Source: a virus. Taken from it: a stretch of DNA of 38,062 nucleotides. Both the position numbers and the translations under genes were made by a program. Below the pieces are notes generated by a model that was not told the DNA's origin, searched no databases, and saw nothing but the letters and a program-made list of their open reading frames with translations. The stretch spans positions 1 to 38,062 of the IMG/VR virus record IMGVR_UViG_3300020182_000083. One strand, 5' to 3'. This document shows positions 6,844 to 16,396 of the stretch, piece after piece. Numbering within the stretch: position 1 is the first letter of the stretch; each line of letters opens with the position of its first letter.

Positions 6844-7814
6844 GCATCGAGTTACAACAAGAAACAGACACACCTTCTCTTGGCCTTGAGGAGCGGGAAG
6901 CCGCACTCTTGGCCGAGAGGTCAGGCTGGCTGTTCCGCCCATCAGCCTCACTACTAAACGACCCCGATCTCACCCCGCCCATCCCGTTTGGGCTACCCGA
7001 AATCGACACAGCCCTTGGAGGTGGCCTCAGGGCTGGACTCCACCTGCTTGTAGGGTTCCAACACAACGGCAAAACCCAGCTCCTGCTGCGCCTCTTACAT
7101 GAGAACAGGGACAAGCCAATGATCCTGTTCTCACCCGATGAAGACGCCGAGCAAGTCATGTTCAAACTCATCTCGCTCGTAACGGAAACCCCCCTAACCG
7201 AAATCCTCGGCATGAGTGCCAGTTGGAAACGAGGGATCATCACCGAGTGGTTCCCCCTCCTCGCCATAGACGACGAGAAGCGATCCAAATACGACATGAT
7301 CACCTACATCCAGGAGGCAGAACAGTTCTGGCAACAGAAAGTAAAGATGTGCGCATACGACTACATGGGGTATTTGGCCAGCTCACGAGGCGAAGACTTC
7401 GGAGGGTCCATGCAGAAGGCAGCGAACGTAGCCAAAGACCTGGCCCGAGACACCCGCATCCCCTGGCTAATGCTGCACCAGGCCAACCGTTCGGCATCGA
7501 AAGGCGGGCAACTCTCAGCCTCATCCCTTTCATACGGCGGTGAACAGCAAGCCGTGACCATCCTCACAGTCCGACGACCACAACCGTCAGACCCGAGCAT
7601 GACCACACGAGACCAGATGCAGGAGGAACACCAGCCCCTCCTGACTGTAGGCATGATCAAGAACAAACAGACCTACAATTACCTCGACGGCAAGTGGCAA
7701 GGCCACGAAGTACAATACGCCATCACCAAAGAGTCAGGGCTTGTGCGGCCCATCAAGCCAGGAGACCTGTTACTTTCAGGGATCAGAGATGTCAGGCCAG
7801 GAGGCTACCGGTAA
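6840..7814 (+). CDS. RecA-fold ATPase, DnaB/RadA-like replicative helicase
   Basis: 324 residues from the ATG at 6840, which overlaps the previous stop. An 11-residue upstream extension is only basic read-through. Walker A is GFQHNGKT (residues 72-79), Walker B ends in CAYDY (Asp174) and a sensor-like MLHQANR (211-217) follows, as in RecA, RadA and DnaB-type ATPases. The LGGGLRAGLHLLVG lead-in to Walker A is typical of KaiC/RadA-like proteins. The most likely role is a phage replicative helicase unwinding DNA with the primase encoded next. A recombination ATPase is the alternative. The primase start overlaps its stop as TAATG. Confidence 0.85.
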   Translation: MSIELQQETDTPSLGLEEREAALLAERSGWLFRPSASLLNDPDLTPPIPFGLPEIDTALGGGLRAGLHLLVGFQHNGKTQLLLRLLHENRDKPMILFSPDEDAEQVMFKLISLVTETPLTEILGMSASWKRGIITEWFPLLAIDDEKRSKYDMITYIQEAEQFWQQKVKMCAYDYMGYLASSRGEDFGGSMQKAANVAKDLARDTRIPWLMLHQANRSASKGGQLSASSLSYGGEQQAVTILTVRRPQPSDPSMTTRDQMQEEHQPLLTVGMIKNKQTYNYLDGKWQGHEVQYAITKESGLVRPIKPGDLLLSGIRDVRPGGYR

Positions 7815-8743
7815 TGAGACTAGTGACCGACGAGATGGAAGAATCCATTCGGGCCGAACGAACAGACCTGTTCTACGAACTGTTTGAAGGGCGGGAAGAC
7901 GTAGCGTTTGTCGATCAGCCGCACCCTCACCAAGAAAAACTTGAAGAAGGAGACATGTTCAGCCTGGTTGACCTCCACCTCCACGGCTCCACCCCCATTG
8001 GCATCTACCCGCTCGAAGGAGGCAACCGGTGCAAATGGATCTGCAGCGACTTCGACACCAGCGAGGCAGAAGAACTCGCATGGCGATACGCCGAGGCATG
8101 GGAATACTACGGCATCCAAGCCTGGGTCGAAACATCCCGTTCCAAGGGATACCACGTCTGGGTGTTCGCAGACGACTGGATGAGCGGCACCATCGCACGA
8201 CGCGCAGGGTTGTGGGTCCACGAGCTAGCGGAGATCGAGGCGATTGAACTCAACCCCAAACAAGAACTCCTTGAAACAGGAGGCTACGGGAACTGTGTCC
8301 GCCTCCCCTACCCGGCAGCAGGCGCAGGGACAGTACGCCAAGTAATGTGGGCCGACCGCTCCACCCCCCTAGAAATCGATGACTGGCTAGACCAAGTCGA
8401 AGAGTACCGCACGCCAGTCCCATCCCTGCAACGCCTGGCAGCGCTCTGGAAACCCAAGCCGGTACAGCGCACACAATCGAGCTTCAACGGAGACAGGACG
8501 GGAGGTAGGGGTGAGAACAACTCGCACATCGTGTCAGTATTCAGGGGCGAAACTGACGTGAAGAAAGGCGAGAGGGACTTAGTGTTCTTCACCCTTGCCT
8601 CCCACCTCAAAGGCATGGGTATGGACCGAGACGAAGCCATCTCAGTAGTCCAAGAAGTATGGGAAGAACAAACCGAAGACAAAGCTTCCTTCCCATACAA
8701 AGAAGCAGTCAGTAAAGTCCACCGAGTCTACAACCAAGGATAA
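7814..8743 (+). CDS. Archaeo-eukaryotic-type primase (AEP/PrimPol)
   Basis: 309 residues from the ATG at 7814, in TAATG coupling with the helicase. The AEP core is visible: CSDFDTSEAEE with the metal-binding Asp79 and Asp81, the nucleotide-binding SKGYHVWVF (Ser110 to His114), and a third strand with NCVRLPYP (about 161-167). A linker follows near residues 210-240. The C-terminal helical part (RDLVFFTLASHLKGMGMDRD, then EAISVVQEVWEE) resembles the PriCT domain often fused to these primases. It makes primers and may extend them, as PrimPols do. With no DNA polymerase gene in the genome, its activity may matter more than usual. Confidence 0.85.
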   Translation: MRLVTDEMEESIRAERTDLFYELFEGREDVAFVDQPHPHQEKLEEGDMFSLVDLHLHGSTPIGIYPLEGGNRCKWICSDFDTSEAEELAWRYAEAWEYYGIQAWVETSRSKGYHVWVFADDWMSGTIARRAGLWVHELAEIEAIELNPKQELLETGGYGNCVRLPYPAAGAGTVRQVMWADRSTPLEIDDWLDQVEEYRTPVPSLQRLAALWKPKPVQRTQSSFNGDRTGGRGENNSHIVSVFRGETDVKKGERDLVFFTLASHLKGMGMDRDEAISVVQEVWEEQTEDKASFPYKEAVSKVHRVYNQG

Positions 8744-8746
8744 CCA

Positions 8747-9082
8747 GTGACCACCGAACTGCTCGACATCGAAGACATCCCCGATTTCAAATCACCCCCC
8801 AACTGGGGGATCATGCGCAGGCTAAACGAAGCTAAATGGGACGGCATCCGACACCGGCTCACACAAGTAGACTCCGCAGTCGAGCAGGCCATGTACGTTG
8901 ACCTCCTCCTCGAAGTCATCAACCTTGCCCCACTGAAACAAGAACCAGAACCAGTAGAAGCAGTGCCCGCAGCCGGACTGGAACTAGCGTTAATCAAAGC
9001 GTTAGCAGGCAAGATCCTTGACTGCGAACACGGATCAACCCTGCTGTCCACAGTCGCATCCATCATGGACGAAATGAAATGA
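8747..9082 (+). CDS. Hypothetical helical protein, GTG start
   Basis: 111 residues from the GTG three bases after the primase stop. Its end overlaps the next ATG. The beginning (LLDIEDIPDFKSPPNWGIMR) could be a binding peptide. The rest is helical and acidic (QVDSAVEQAMYVDLLLEVIN, LELALIKALAGKIL). No catalytic motif or membrane segment is present. Position between primase and resolvase suggests a replication accessory role. Confidence 0.7.
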   Translation: MTTELLDIEDIPDFKSPPNWGIMRRLNEAKWDGIRHRLTQVDSAVEQAMYVDLLLEVINLAPLKQEPEPVEAVPAAGLELALIKALAGKILDCEHGSTLLSTVASIMDEMK

Positions 9083-9492
9083 CTGTAGTAGCGGCCCTGT
9101 GGCCCAGCCTCTGGGCTATCGACGTGGCAGACAAGCCACGCAGCCTAAACCAAGAACGCGCACAAGGCCGCTACAAACGATCAGCAGACACCAAACTATG
9201 GCGAGACACCTATGGTGAAGAAGCAGTAGCTCAGCTCCTCGACCTCGGAGCCACCCCCCACGAAGGCGAATTCAGGGTAGAAACATGGATGGACTACCAC
9301 TCCAACGCCCACCACCTCGACCTTGGCAACTGGTACGGGGCCATCAAAGCCATCGTAGACCGGCTGGTCCTAGACGGACTGCTCGTTGAAGACAACCCAG
9401 ACTACCTATACGGAGTCAACTTCCTCAAAGGCGGCATCGACCCTGACGTCGTCTCCCCACAGCTTAGGGTAAACATATGGCTAGGTACCTGA
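9079..9492 (+). CDS. RusA-like Holliday-junction resolvase (divergent)
   Basis: 137 residues. The central motif matches RusA-type endonucleases: LDLGNWYGAIKAIVDRLVLD followed by GLLVEDNPDYL. That gives Asp81, Asn84, Lys90, Asp94 and Asp105 in RusA-like spacing. The usual DxDN is here DLGN, so the second acidic residue is replaced by Gly83. RusA cuts four-way junctions, which for a phage clears branched DNA before packaging. The substitution makes activity uncertain. The gene overlaps both neighbours and closes the DNA-metabolism part of the operon. Confidence 0.65.
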   Translation: MTVVAALWPSLWAIDVADKPRSLNQERAQGRYKRSADTKLWRDTYGEEAVAQLLDLGATPHEGEFRVETWMDYHSNAHHLDLGNWYGAIKAIVDRLVLDGLLVEDNPDYLYGVNFLKGGIDPDVVSPQLRVNIWLGT

Positions 9493-9899
9493 CCGCAGAA
9501 CAACGAGCATTCTACAAGCAGCTCGAATCGGCGCTCACCCACTTTGAAGGGTTCACTGCGCTGCCTGACGAAACCCACTGGGACAGATACAAGCCCTTGT
9601 TCCACATGGCACGGGCCAAACATGTTATCCACCCTGACGGTGAGGACAACTGGATCTGTGTGTACGACACGCAAGCAGAGTACGTCATAGCGTTACCGAA
9701 AGAAATCTGCCCTGAAGGGCTGATGACAGTGGAGAACGTCAAGTCACGTCAAGACAAAGCCCTGCGCCGGTTGAAACGCAAAGCTAAAGAACACGCAGCC
9801 GAGTACGGCGAGTTTGAGATACGCCCCATACAAGGACGCATCTTCCTCCGCCACACAGGCGTCATACCCGTATCTCAGTTAGAAAACAAGGACGCATAA
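9477..9899 (+). CDS. Hypothetical protein ending the plus operon
   Basis: 140 residues, with the ATG 16 bases inside the resolvase gene. Its stop lies 25 bases inside the end of the opposing 1374-residue gene, so the two operons collide tail to tail without a spacer. The sequence is soluble, with aromatic and charged surfaces (YVIALPKEICPEGLMTVENV, then a basic helix KALRRLKRKAKEHAAEYGE). The basic helix could contact nucleic acid. No family was recognised. Confidence 0.75.
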   Translation: MARYLTAEQRAFYKQLESALTHFEGFTALPDETHWDRYKPLFHMARAKHVIHPDGEDNWICVYDTQAEYVIALPKEICPEGLMTVENVKSRQDKALRRLKRKAKEHAAEYGEFEIRPIQGRIFLRHTGVIPVSQLENKDA

Positions 9900-12800
9900 A
9901 GCTTGTCGAAATCTTCCTTCTGGTCAGCCTCACGCAGATCCCGCAACTCCGAGAACGGATCAGCATACCCTCTCACATCCCATACAGCGTCCTGCACTTG
10001 GGCGTCACGGTACCCCTCCGAGAACAACTGGTACGGGATACCAGTGAAACTGAAGAAAGTGTTCCAGGCTTTAACAGCCCCCTCACCCATAGAGTCAGGC
10101 TCATCGCCTTCTGCACGCTTGCGTCGTGTCCCATCGCTTTCCACAAAATCCCGGCTAGTGAACATGCTTTCCAGCCTGCCAAGAATTGGCAAAGCGTTAG
10201 ACAGGAACTGTGCAGAGTTCTTCGTGATGAAAACTTCCCCGTCGACAACGTTCAAGTTCCCAGACTGTTCTAGCATGAAGCGCAGTGGGGGGATGGAACT
10301 CAGCCCTTCCAGTAAGCGGGGGCCGATGCCGTCTACTTCACGTAAAGGCTTAGCCGTCTCAGCGTAAGTGCCATCTTGGCTGGAAGCCAGCCCGGTGAGA
10401 GCGTTGTATGCAAACCCGTATACAGGTGCGGCGGCACCCACCCCTTCAGTCTCCCACAACTTCTTGATTCCTTGAACCGAAGTAGGCAGATCAGCAAACG
10501 CTTCGATAGTAGCGAACCCAGATTCAAACGGGTCTTCAAGGTCAGTAGCCCAATCGACTCCCCTGAACTTGCCAGCACCAAACGTGTAACGTTCAAACTT
10601 GCCTCGACCCCAAGGATCCTCGTCCTCACCCGCATCCCGCAGACGGCTCACCTGAGCGGCCAGGCCGGGAGTTGCAATGGCGTTCTGTGCAGAAAGCGTA
10701 GTCATCCGGGCACGGAACACGTAGAACGGCATCAGTTCATCTATCCGCTGGCCTGCAGTAGACAGATCCCAATAATCGAAATGGTTTCGGCTCACCTTCA
10801 ACAAGGCAGCGTCAAGGCTCTCCCCTTTGCGCATGGAACTCCACATCAAAGCGCCACGCATGTACGTTTCAACTTCTTTACGAGTGGAAGACTCAATGCC
10901 GTCAACACCCTTCTTGAAATCATCCGCCCCTCTACCAGAACGCCGAACAGCCGTCCCAGATTCAACCAAACTCCCGACGGCCTGTTCTATCCGGTTCTGT
11001 GTCCGGCCCACCGTGTCAGCCAAAGCACCCGTCCTCGCACCCACACTCCGCTCGGACAACTCAAACGCACGACCAATCGCACCTGTGCCAGAACCCGTGG
11101 TTAACACGCCACTAGCAGCCAGATCTTTAGCCGTCTCCCTCTGCCCAGCCGGAATCCCCTTCCACAGCGCAGAAGTGCCCGCAGCCAAATCATTGGCCGT
11201 CTCATCTTTAAGAGCTTTCAATGCAGTCGTATAGACAGGTTGCCATTCCCTGTACCCGCCCACGCCTGCTGTCCTGACGCCCTGAGTGAAGTTCACCCGG
11301 TAAGCACCCATAGCGTTACGGGCGACAAAGCCGGGACCGAACGTGGCTAAAGGACGGAAAGCCCGGTTAATCGTTTGGGCAGCCCCGAACACTTTGCTGT
11401 CCCCGAAGTCAGCCCGCTTCAACGAGTTCAAATACCTCGAATGTTCTGCCATCGCATCGGCAGCATCCCACCCCAAGGTGCCATTTCCTCTGATGCCGCC
11501 GAACGTGTTTGTCCCGCCAGCCTTGTAATGGAAATCCATCACCTGACGGGCGAGCAGATCGGCTTGCTCTTTCGGGAATTTGCGGAGCAGGGCCGCTGAT
11601 CCTCCCGCTGCTGTCCCTAAACCCGCAACCATCAACCTCGACTGAAGTAAAGCCGAGTGGAAGAAAGTGTCAATGTCAGTCAACACCTTGGCTGTCTCAG
11701 GGGTAAAGTTGGCGGAGTACTGCTCGAATGTGGCCTTAGCTCCCACAGCCCAATCGGTGAACCAGCTGCGCGTTTCGGCTAGGGAACCCGTAATGTATTC
11801 GGGGTGGAGTTCCTGCACTGCCCGCAAAAAATTCCTGTCTTCCGTAGACATCATTTTGGCCCTGTCGAAAACGTCCGAGTTCCTCATGGCCGGGTTGTAC
11901 ATCTCGTTCTTGAGAATCCGGTCAACCTTCGCCTCTAACGCGTTCCGCCCGCCATCCGCAGTATTATTGAGTAATTTTTTTACCTCGTTGCGTGCCGCCG
12001 TTTCCAATCCCCCGCCATCAGTCAGTACTTCGTAGATAAAAGTTTCATACTTGTCCAACTGGGCTGCGCCCAACTCGGCGGCAGTGTCTAACTCGGTTGC
12101 AAAGGCAGCGGTGTCGCCCGCCTTCAACCCCTGGTAAGCTCTCTGCACATTCCGGGCCACATTCAACCCGACAAGATCTTCCCCTCTTGACAACAGGCCA
12201 GCAAGTTCGTCGCCACTACCGGTCACAGTCTCAAGCGCTTCGTCCACTACCCCCTGCAGTTCTTCCCCAATGTCCGTGTATGTAATCCCGAAAGTCTCAA
12301 AGACCTTCTGCGTTGCATTGTCTGAAGCCTTAAAGAAATATTCACCTAAACTTCCATCGACCGTAGTAGCGCTTTCCCCCAAAACTTTGACTACTGCAAC
12401 GTTATTAACAAGCTGGCGTGCAGTCCCGAAACCCTGGACCAGCACACCCGGCTTCTGCACCAAAGTCTGCACTGCATCAGCCGCCTCTGGCGTCACACCC
12501 AACAAGTCGTCAATAGTTGACGAGCCTCTTTCGGTGACCTCCCCGGTCAACATGCCCAGCTTTGTAGCCGACTCGTCTAACTCCTTCAGCGAGTTCATTA
12601 TGGCTGGGGCAAGCCTTCTAGCTTCCACTGGGATATCACTGTTGCGCATGTAGTCGTCAAACAGCCCCTCGTCCTTAATCCTCTGGAAGGTGGGAGAGCC
12701 AATATCCTGCGACCAACGCTGCAGCACATCCACGGCTGCAGTAAAACTTTCGTCTTTTTTACCTTTGGCCAAAAGAACTCTTGCTACATCGTTCTCAATA

Positions 12801-13999
12801 GAAGAACCTAAACCTTTTTCAGTAGCAGACCTGTACACTTCAGGGTACAGGTCGGCGTACCTTCTAGTCACTTCTTCATTCTGGGCCATAATCTTTTTGA
12901 CTATGTTGCCTGCACGCCGGTTGCCTGCCTCAATCGTCACAGCCCTCAGCGACGCAAATTCAGACCCGCCATCACGGATAGCATTAGAACTGTTCTTCAA
13001 ACCCGACTGGTCGATCTTGTCGCCCAACCGGCTCAACTTGCCCAGCCTGCCCGTGCGAATAGCACCAAGAGCAGTCGCAACCCCACCAGTACCAGGAAGG
13101 TCGAACGAACCCAGCCGGGACGCACCCAGCCGCATCTTTGATTCCACACCCAGCTCGGCCAACTCATCCAAAGAAAACTGTGAAGGCTTCTTCCCCTTCT
13201 TCACGTCACGAAGCAAAGAAGTCACACCGCCCGAATCCAAAGACTCTACAGCCGCATTCAACTTAGCCTGATCAATGTCCTTCCCAGTCCTCGCAGCAAC
13301 AGCCTGAGCGTTGTCGACCAGCCTTCGCTGTGCCCCAGCCCGCCCAATGCGAGCGTCAGCGGCACGGGTACCGCCCCTCAATCCTTTAGCTGCAGCCCCT
13401 CCGGCGTCAGCGATAATGCCGGGTGCCCGCAAGAAAGACAGAGGGTCCATTGCCACATCTGTGCCAAAGTTTAGGATAGTGTCAAGATCGAAGAAGCCAG
13501 GGATCTCCCCGCCTTCCCAGTCCTTATCAAGACCCAGCGCTTCCAAACCCCGAGTGTTTTCCCTGTCATCCCCGAACGCTGTCCCAGCCACAAACCCGCC
13601 CCAACCGAGTTCATCACTTGCATTCCGCTCGCCTTCAGGGGCACGCCTTCCTGCTGCCTCCTTGACCAGTTCTGAAATTTGATTGCTTCCAGACTGCACA
13701 AGACTTAACGGCACGTCTATTGCTGTCCCTAGCCCTGAGAACAGGTTGCCGAAGAACCCTTTATCGTTATTCAGCATGGAGACATCAGTGGCCCCAGACT
13801 GCAGGTCAGCGATCTGCGCCCGGATCTGATCCCGCTGCCCACTGAACGCAGGGTCAACCAGTTTTTTATTCAACTCATCAACTATTGGCCTGATGAGCTC
13901 CTGATCCACACGGCCACCACCACTGTCTCCGCTACGGGAGTCGCGCCGTGCGCTTAAGCGGGCAGTCAGCTCGCTAATTGTTTCACCCATGTCAACCAT
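9875..13999 (-). CDS. Large internal virion (ejection) protein
   Basis: 1374 residues, the largest gene and the last of the virion operon. It is mostly helical and polar, with a glycine-rich amphipathic region near residues 85-130 (FFGNLFSGLGTAID) and a conserved-looking block FGPGFVARNAMGAYRVNFTQ in the second half. Similar blocks occur in giant phage proteins carried in the capsid and injected with DNA. It follows smaller internal-type proteins and the nozzle gene, matching the podovirus order in which ejection proteins come last. The frame may start at 13999 or at the ATG at 13990. A tape measure is less likely because no tail-tube genes are present. Confidence 0.8.
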   Translation of the reverse strand: MVDMGETISELTARLSARRDSRSGDSGGGRVDQELIRPIVDELNKKLVDPAFSGQRDQIRAQIADLQSGATDVSMLNNDKGFFGNLFSGLGTAIDVPLSLVQSGSNQISELVKEAAGRRAPEGERNASDELGWGGFVAGTAFGDDRENTRGLEALGLDKDWEGGEIPGFFDLDTILNFGTDVAMDPLSFLRAPGIIADAGGAAAKGLRGGTRAADARIGRAGAQRRLVDNAQAVAARTGKDIDQAKLNAAVESLDSGGVTSLLRDVKKGKKPSQFSLDELAELGVESKMRLGASRLGSFDLPGTGGVATALGAIRTGRLGKLSRLGDKIDQSGLKNSSNAIRDGGSEFASLRAVTIEAGNRRAGNIVKKIMAQNEEVTRRYADLYPEVYRSATEKGLGSSIENDVARVLLAKGKKDESFTAAVDVLQRWSQDIGSPTFQRIKDEGLFDDYMRNSDIPVEARRLAPAIMNSLKELDESATKLGMLTGEVTERGSSTIDDLLGVTPEAADAVQTLVQKPGVLVQGFGTARQLVNNVAVVKVLGESATTVDGSLGEYFFKASDNATQKVFETFGITYTDIGEELQGVVDEALETVTGSGDELAGLLSRGEDLVGLNVARNVQRAYQGLKAGDTAAFATELDTAAELGAAQLDKYETFIYEVLTDGGGLETAARNEVKKLLNNTADGGRNALEAKVDRILKNEMYNPAMRNSDVFDRAKMMSTEDRNFLRAVQELHPEYITGSLAETRSWFTDWAVGAKATFEQYSANFTPETAKVLTDIDTFFHSALLQSRLMVAGLGTAAGGSAALLRKFPKEQADLLARQVMDFHYKAGGTNTFGGIRGNGTLGWDAADAMAEHSRYLNSLKRADFGDSKVFGAAQTINRAFRPLATFGPGFVARNAMGAYRVNFTQGVRTAGVGGYREWQPVYTTALKALKDETANDLAAGTSALWKGIPAGQRETAKDLAASGVLTTGSGTGAIGRAFELSERSVGARTGALADTVGRTQNRIEQAVGSLVESGTAVRRSGRGADDFKKGVDGIESSTRKEVETYMRGALMWSSMRKGESLDAALLKVSRNHFDYWDLSTAGQRIDELMPFYVFRARMTTLSAQNAIATPGLAAQVSRLRDAGEDEDPWGRGKFERYTFGAGKFRGVDWATDLEDPFESGFATIEAFADLPTSVQGIKKLWETEGVGAAAPVYGFAYNALTGLASSQDGTYAETAKPLREVDGIGPRLLEGLSSIPPLRFMLEQSGNLNVVDGEVFITKNSAQFLSNALPILGRLESMFTSRDFVESDGTRRKRAEGDEPDSMGEGAVKAWNTFFSFTGIPYQLFSEGYRDAQVQDAVWDVRGYADPFSELRDLREADQKEDFDKLYASLFSN

Positions 14000-15581
14000 T
14001 CCCCCCGGTTTGAGTGGGCAACATTGGAGACGGGAACCCTGTCTCAGGGTTTATAGTCGCAATCAGATTCTGGTGAACCTTCTTGGCCACCGCCACCTGC
14101 ACATCAGTGGGGGCCTGAGAATACCAGCCGGGGGCCGGGTCCGTAGGTTTCCCTTTGGTCATGAAAGCCAGCTCGGAAGCCAGTATTTCGTAGAACTGTT
14201 CTTCCCTATTAGGTACGGGCATGATCGCCCCAAGCGAATCAGGAGGAGAGCCATCCAACCAATTTGAAGGGTCAGATATCTCCTTCAATAAGTCCAAGCC
14301 CTCACCGACGAATAGTGTTGAAAGAGGCGTTGTCATAAAGGTGTAGGTGAGTGCCGCCTCCGCCTCCGCTGGAGACTGAACCAACTCGTGAGAAATCAGG
14401 ACACTACCGCCCTTCTCAGAAACAATTGAGAAGTCTGTAAGATGGGCCATCGCCTGGGCCTGCCCCTCGGGTGTAGTCATATCCCCCACGTCGGCGCTAG
14501 CCGTCTGGTCAGCGACTCTCACAGCCCGCATCGCTTCCCGGTAGAAGTCGTCTTCGTCAAAGTCTCTATCGAAGATGTCAACGCTGTCACCAGCCAACTC
14601 CTGAACCCGAGCAACTATCCGCCCTTCCTCTGTCTCTGCCAACTCACGGTAACGTTCCAGTGCGTTGAAGTTGAAATTACGGGTATATGCGCTTAGCGCC
14701 CCCAATTCCTCTGCAGTCTTAACAACCTGGGCAGTCGCCCCCGGTTTTGCGGCCAACTTAGCCCACTCTTCTGCTCTTTCAGCCGCCGCACGGTTATTGG
14801 CAAACAAACCAGAAATGATTTCATTAGGCGTGGAACCGAAATTGTTAAAGAACGCTTCCGCCTCCTGCATCTCCGTCCACACAGATTGCAGGCCGTCAGA
14901 ATCGTCTGAAGCAGGAGTAGACCACAAGTCATCAAACGCCCGCTGGCTCACAGACCACTCGCTTTCATCCCCCACCTCCCACTCATCAGGAGCGGCGAGG
15001 ACGTTACGGGCAGCGTCCGACACATCTGATTTCTGCTGGGCTGTACGGGCATCATAGTATTGTTTGAGTCCATCAAGTTCGCGCTGCCGCCTGTCAGAGT
15101 CGGCCTGCGTCGCCGCTTCTCGCTCAGCCTGCTGCTCTAAGATGCTGGAACCGTAAGGAGTGAAGTTGCCGCCAAGTCGCTCCGCCATATCAGCCATCCC
15201 TCCGGGGCGGGGGGAAGGCTGCTGCCCTACGCCCCACGGAGGGAGTTGGCGAGGATACTCGTCCTGAAGTTTAAACAACTCATCCAACTGAGTCGAACCC
15301 AAAAATAGTTCCCCGAGAGTGGGCTTCGGTATCTCCGAGTTGTTGAACTCAACTGCTTTCCCTTGAGGGTTATTTGGAAGCCGAGTCCTCCCATACGACC
15401 CGCTTGCTCCCGCACCTACCATGCCCTGGCTTTGCCGACGGGCCAGCCGAGAAAGATCATCGCCCCCGCGACTCTGCGAACTGCCTTTATAACGATTCAA
15501 TATGCCTTGGATATCCCGAGGCAACGCATCCTCAGACGTTTCCTCACCAGTAACCGCATCAAAAACCTGGAACCTGACCAC
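13992..15581 (-). CDS. Putative internal virion protein
   Basis: 529 residues, with a GTG start behind a purine-rich AGAAGAAGAAGG. The N-terminal 150 residues are disordered-looking, with Gly, Arg and Pro-rich parts (SQSRGGDDLSRLARRQ). From about residue 140 it is mainly charged helices (ILEQQAEREAATQADSDRRQ). The C-terminus is Pro-Gly rich. No membrane segment or enzyme motif is seen. Its stop lies seven bases inside the large ejection gene, so the two are coupled. By position and composition it is probably another ejected or core protein. No family was recognised. Confidence 0.75.
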   Translation of the reverse strand: MVRFQVFDAVTGEETSEDALPRDIQGILNRYKGSSQSRGGDDLSRLARRQSQGMVGAGASGSYGRTRLPNNPQGKAVEFNNSEIPKPTLGELFLGSTQLDELFKLQDEYPRQLPPWGVGQQPSPRPGGMADMAERLGGNFTPYGSSILEQQAEREAATQADSDRRQRELDGLKQYYDARTAQQKSDVSDAARNVLAAPDEWEVGDESEWSVSQRAFDDLWSTPASDDSDGLQSVWTEMQEAEAFFNNFGSTPNEIISGLFANNRAAAERAEEWAKLAAKPGATAQVVKTAEELGALSAYTRNFNFNALERYRELAETEEGRIVARVQELAGDSVDIFDRDFDEDDFYREAMRAVRVADQTASADVGDMTTPEGQAQAMAHLTDFSIVSEKGGSVLISHELVQSPAEAEAALTYTFMTTPLSTLFVGEGLDLLKEISDPSNWLDGSPPDSLGAIMPVPNREEQFYEILASELAFMTKGKPTDPAPGWYSQAPTDVQVAVAKKVHQNLIATINPETGFPSPMLPTQTGGNG

Positions 15582-15583
15582 AA

Positions 15584-16396
15584 CTAAACCTTCTTCTTCC
15601 GGCTACCAAACGGTGCCCGCATAAACTCGCGATTCACCGCATTAGACTCAGTAAACTCTACAGCAAACTTGCCATCAGAAAGCTCTTCCATCCGGCCCGC
15701 CTCCAAATACCCGACCATCCGAGCAAACCTCGCACGATCCTCAGGATGGACAGTGTAAGAAACCTCATACTCACCAGACCCATTAGCCGGAATCGCTCGC
15801 ACCCCAGACTTCTTAATAGCCTTGATCAAAGCGGCATGCGCCGGAGCGCCGTCTTCAGCCAAGAACAAAGGCTCAGCCACAGACGGCAACTGGAACGCCA
15901 ACACCGCAGCCCCAGAACGAGACTTCCGCATACTGCCATCCGTTTCGCTCACAGCAAAATCTACAGCGTCCATGCCCGTGTCACGCAAAGCAGCGCCACG
16001 CTGAGTCGGAGACAAGGACGTGTAATCCGTGTCCAACGGACGCGCCTCAACCCTTGTCGACACAGACGAAGGGGCTACATCGTCAAGCACAAAGTCGGCC
16101 TGACCCATACTGCCTTCCACAGCCGCCTTAGGCACAGAGTTTGTTATACCTTTAACGCCCTGAGGCTGGCCGCTCACATCCCCCAACCCCGACTTATCGC
16201 TATCCCTCTTTGACGCACCAACACGCATGTCCTGATTCAGATCAGGAGATAGGTCCCTGTCAATAATGCGCTGCTGGCGCAACTGTGCCCGAGAAGCCAC
16301 CTTAGACAGGTCACTCGCAGGAGCCTCAACCAGGCTGCCTGAGCGGACCATAGCGTCCACGCTAGGAGCAGCTAACGATTCATACAATTCAGCCAT
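15584..16396 (-). CDS. Putative virion protein
   Basis: 270 residues from the ATG at 16396-16394 (ATGA with the upstream stop; a GTG one codon earlier is also open). The first 130 residues look disordered and polar. The C-terminal half looks folded (DFAVSETDGSMRKSRSGAAV, PLFLAEDGAPAHAALIKAIK, YTVHPEDRARFARMVGYLEA). It ends in a basic tail (FGSRKKKV). It lies between other virion genes. The role is unknown; an internal or head-tail protein is the likely class. Confidence 0.7.
   Translation of the reverse strand: MAELYESLAAPSVDAMVRSGSLVEAPASDLSKVASRAQLRQQRIIDRDLSPDLNQDMRVGASKRDSDKSGLGDVSGQPQGVKGITNSVPKAAVEGSMGQADFVLDDVAPSSVSTRVEARPLDTDYTSLSPTQRGAALRDTGMDAVDFAVSETDGSMRKSRSGAAVLAFQLPSVAEPLFLAEDGAPAHAALIKAIKKSGVRAIPANGSGEYEVSYTVHPEDRARFARMVGYLEAGRMEELSDGKFAVEFTESNAVNREFMRAPFGSRKKKV

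Noticed and set aside
9875-13999. Tape-measure protein
   Set aside because: No tail-tube, chaperone or baseplate genes are present, and the neighbours are nozzle and internal-type proteins of short-tailed phages.
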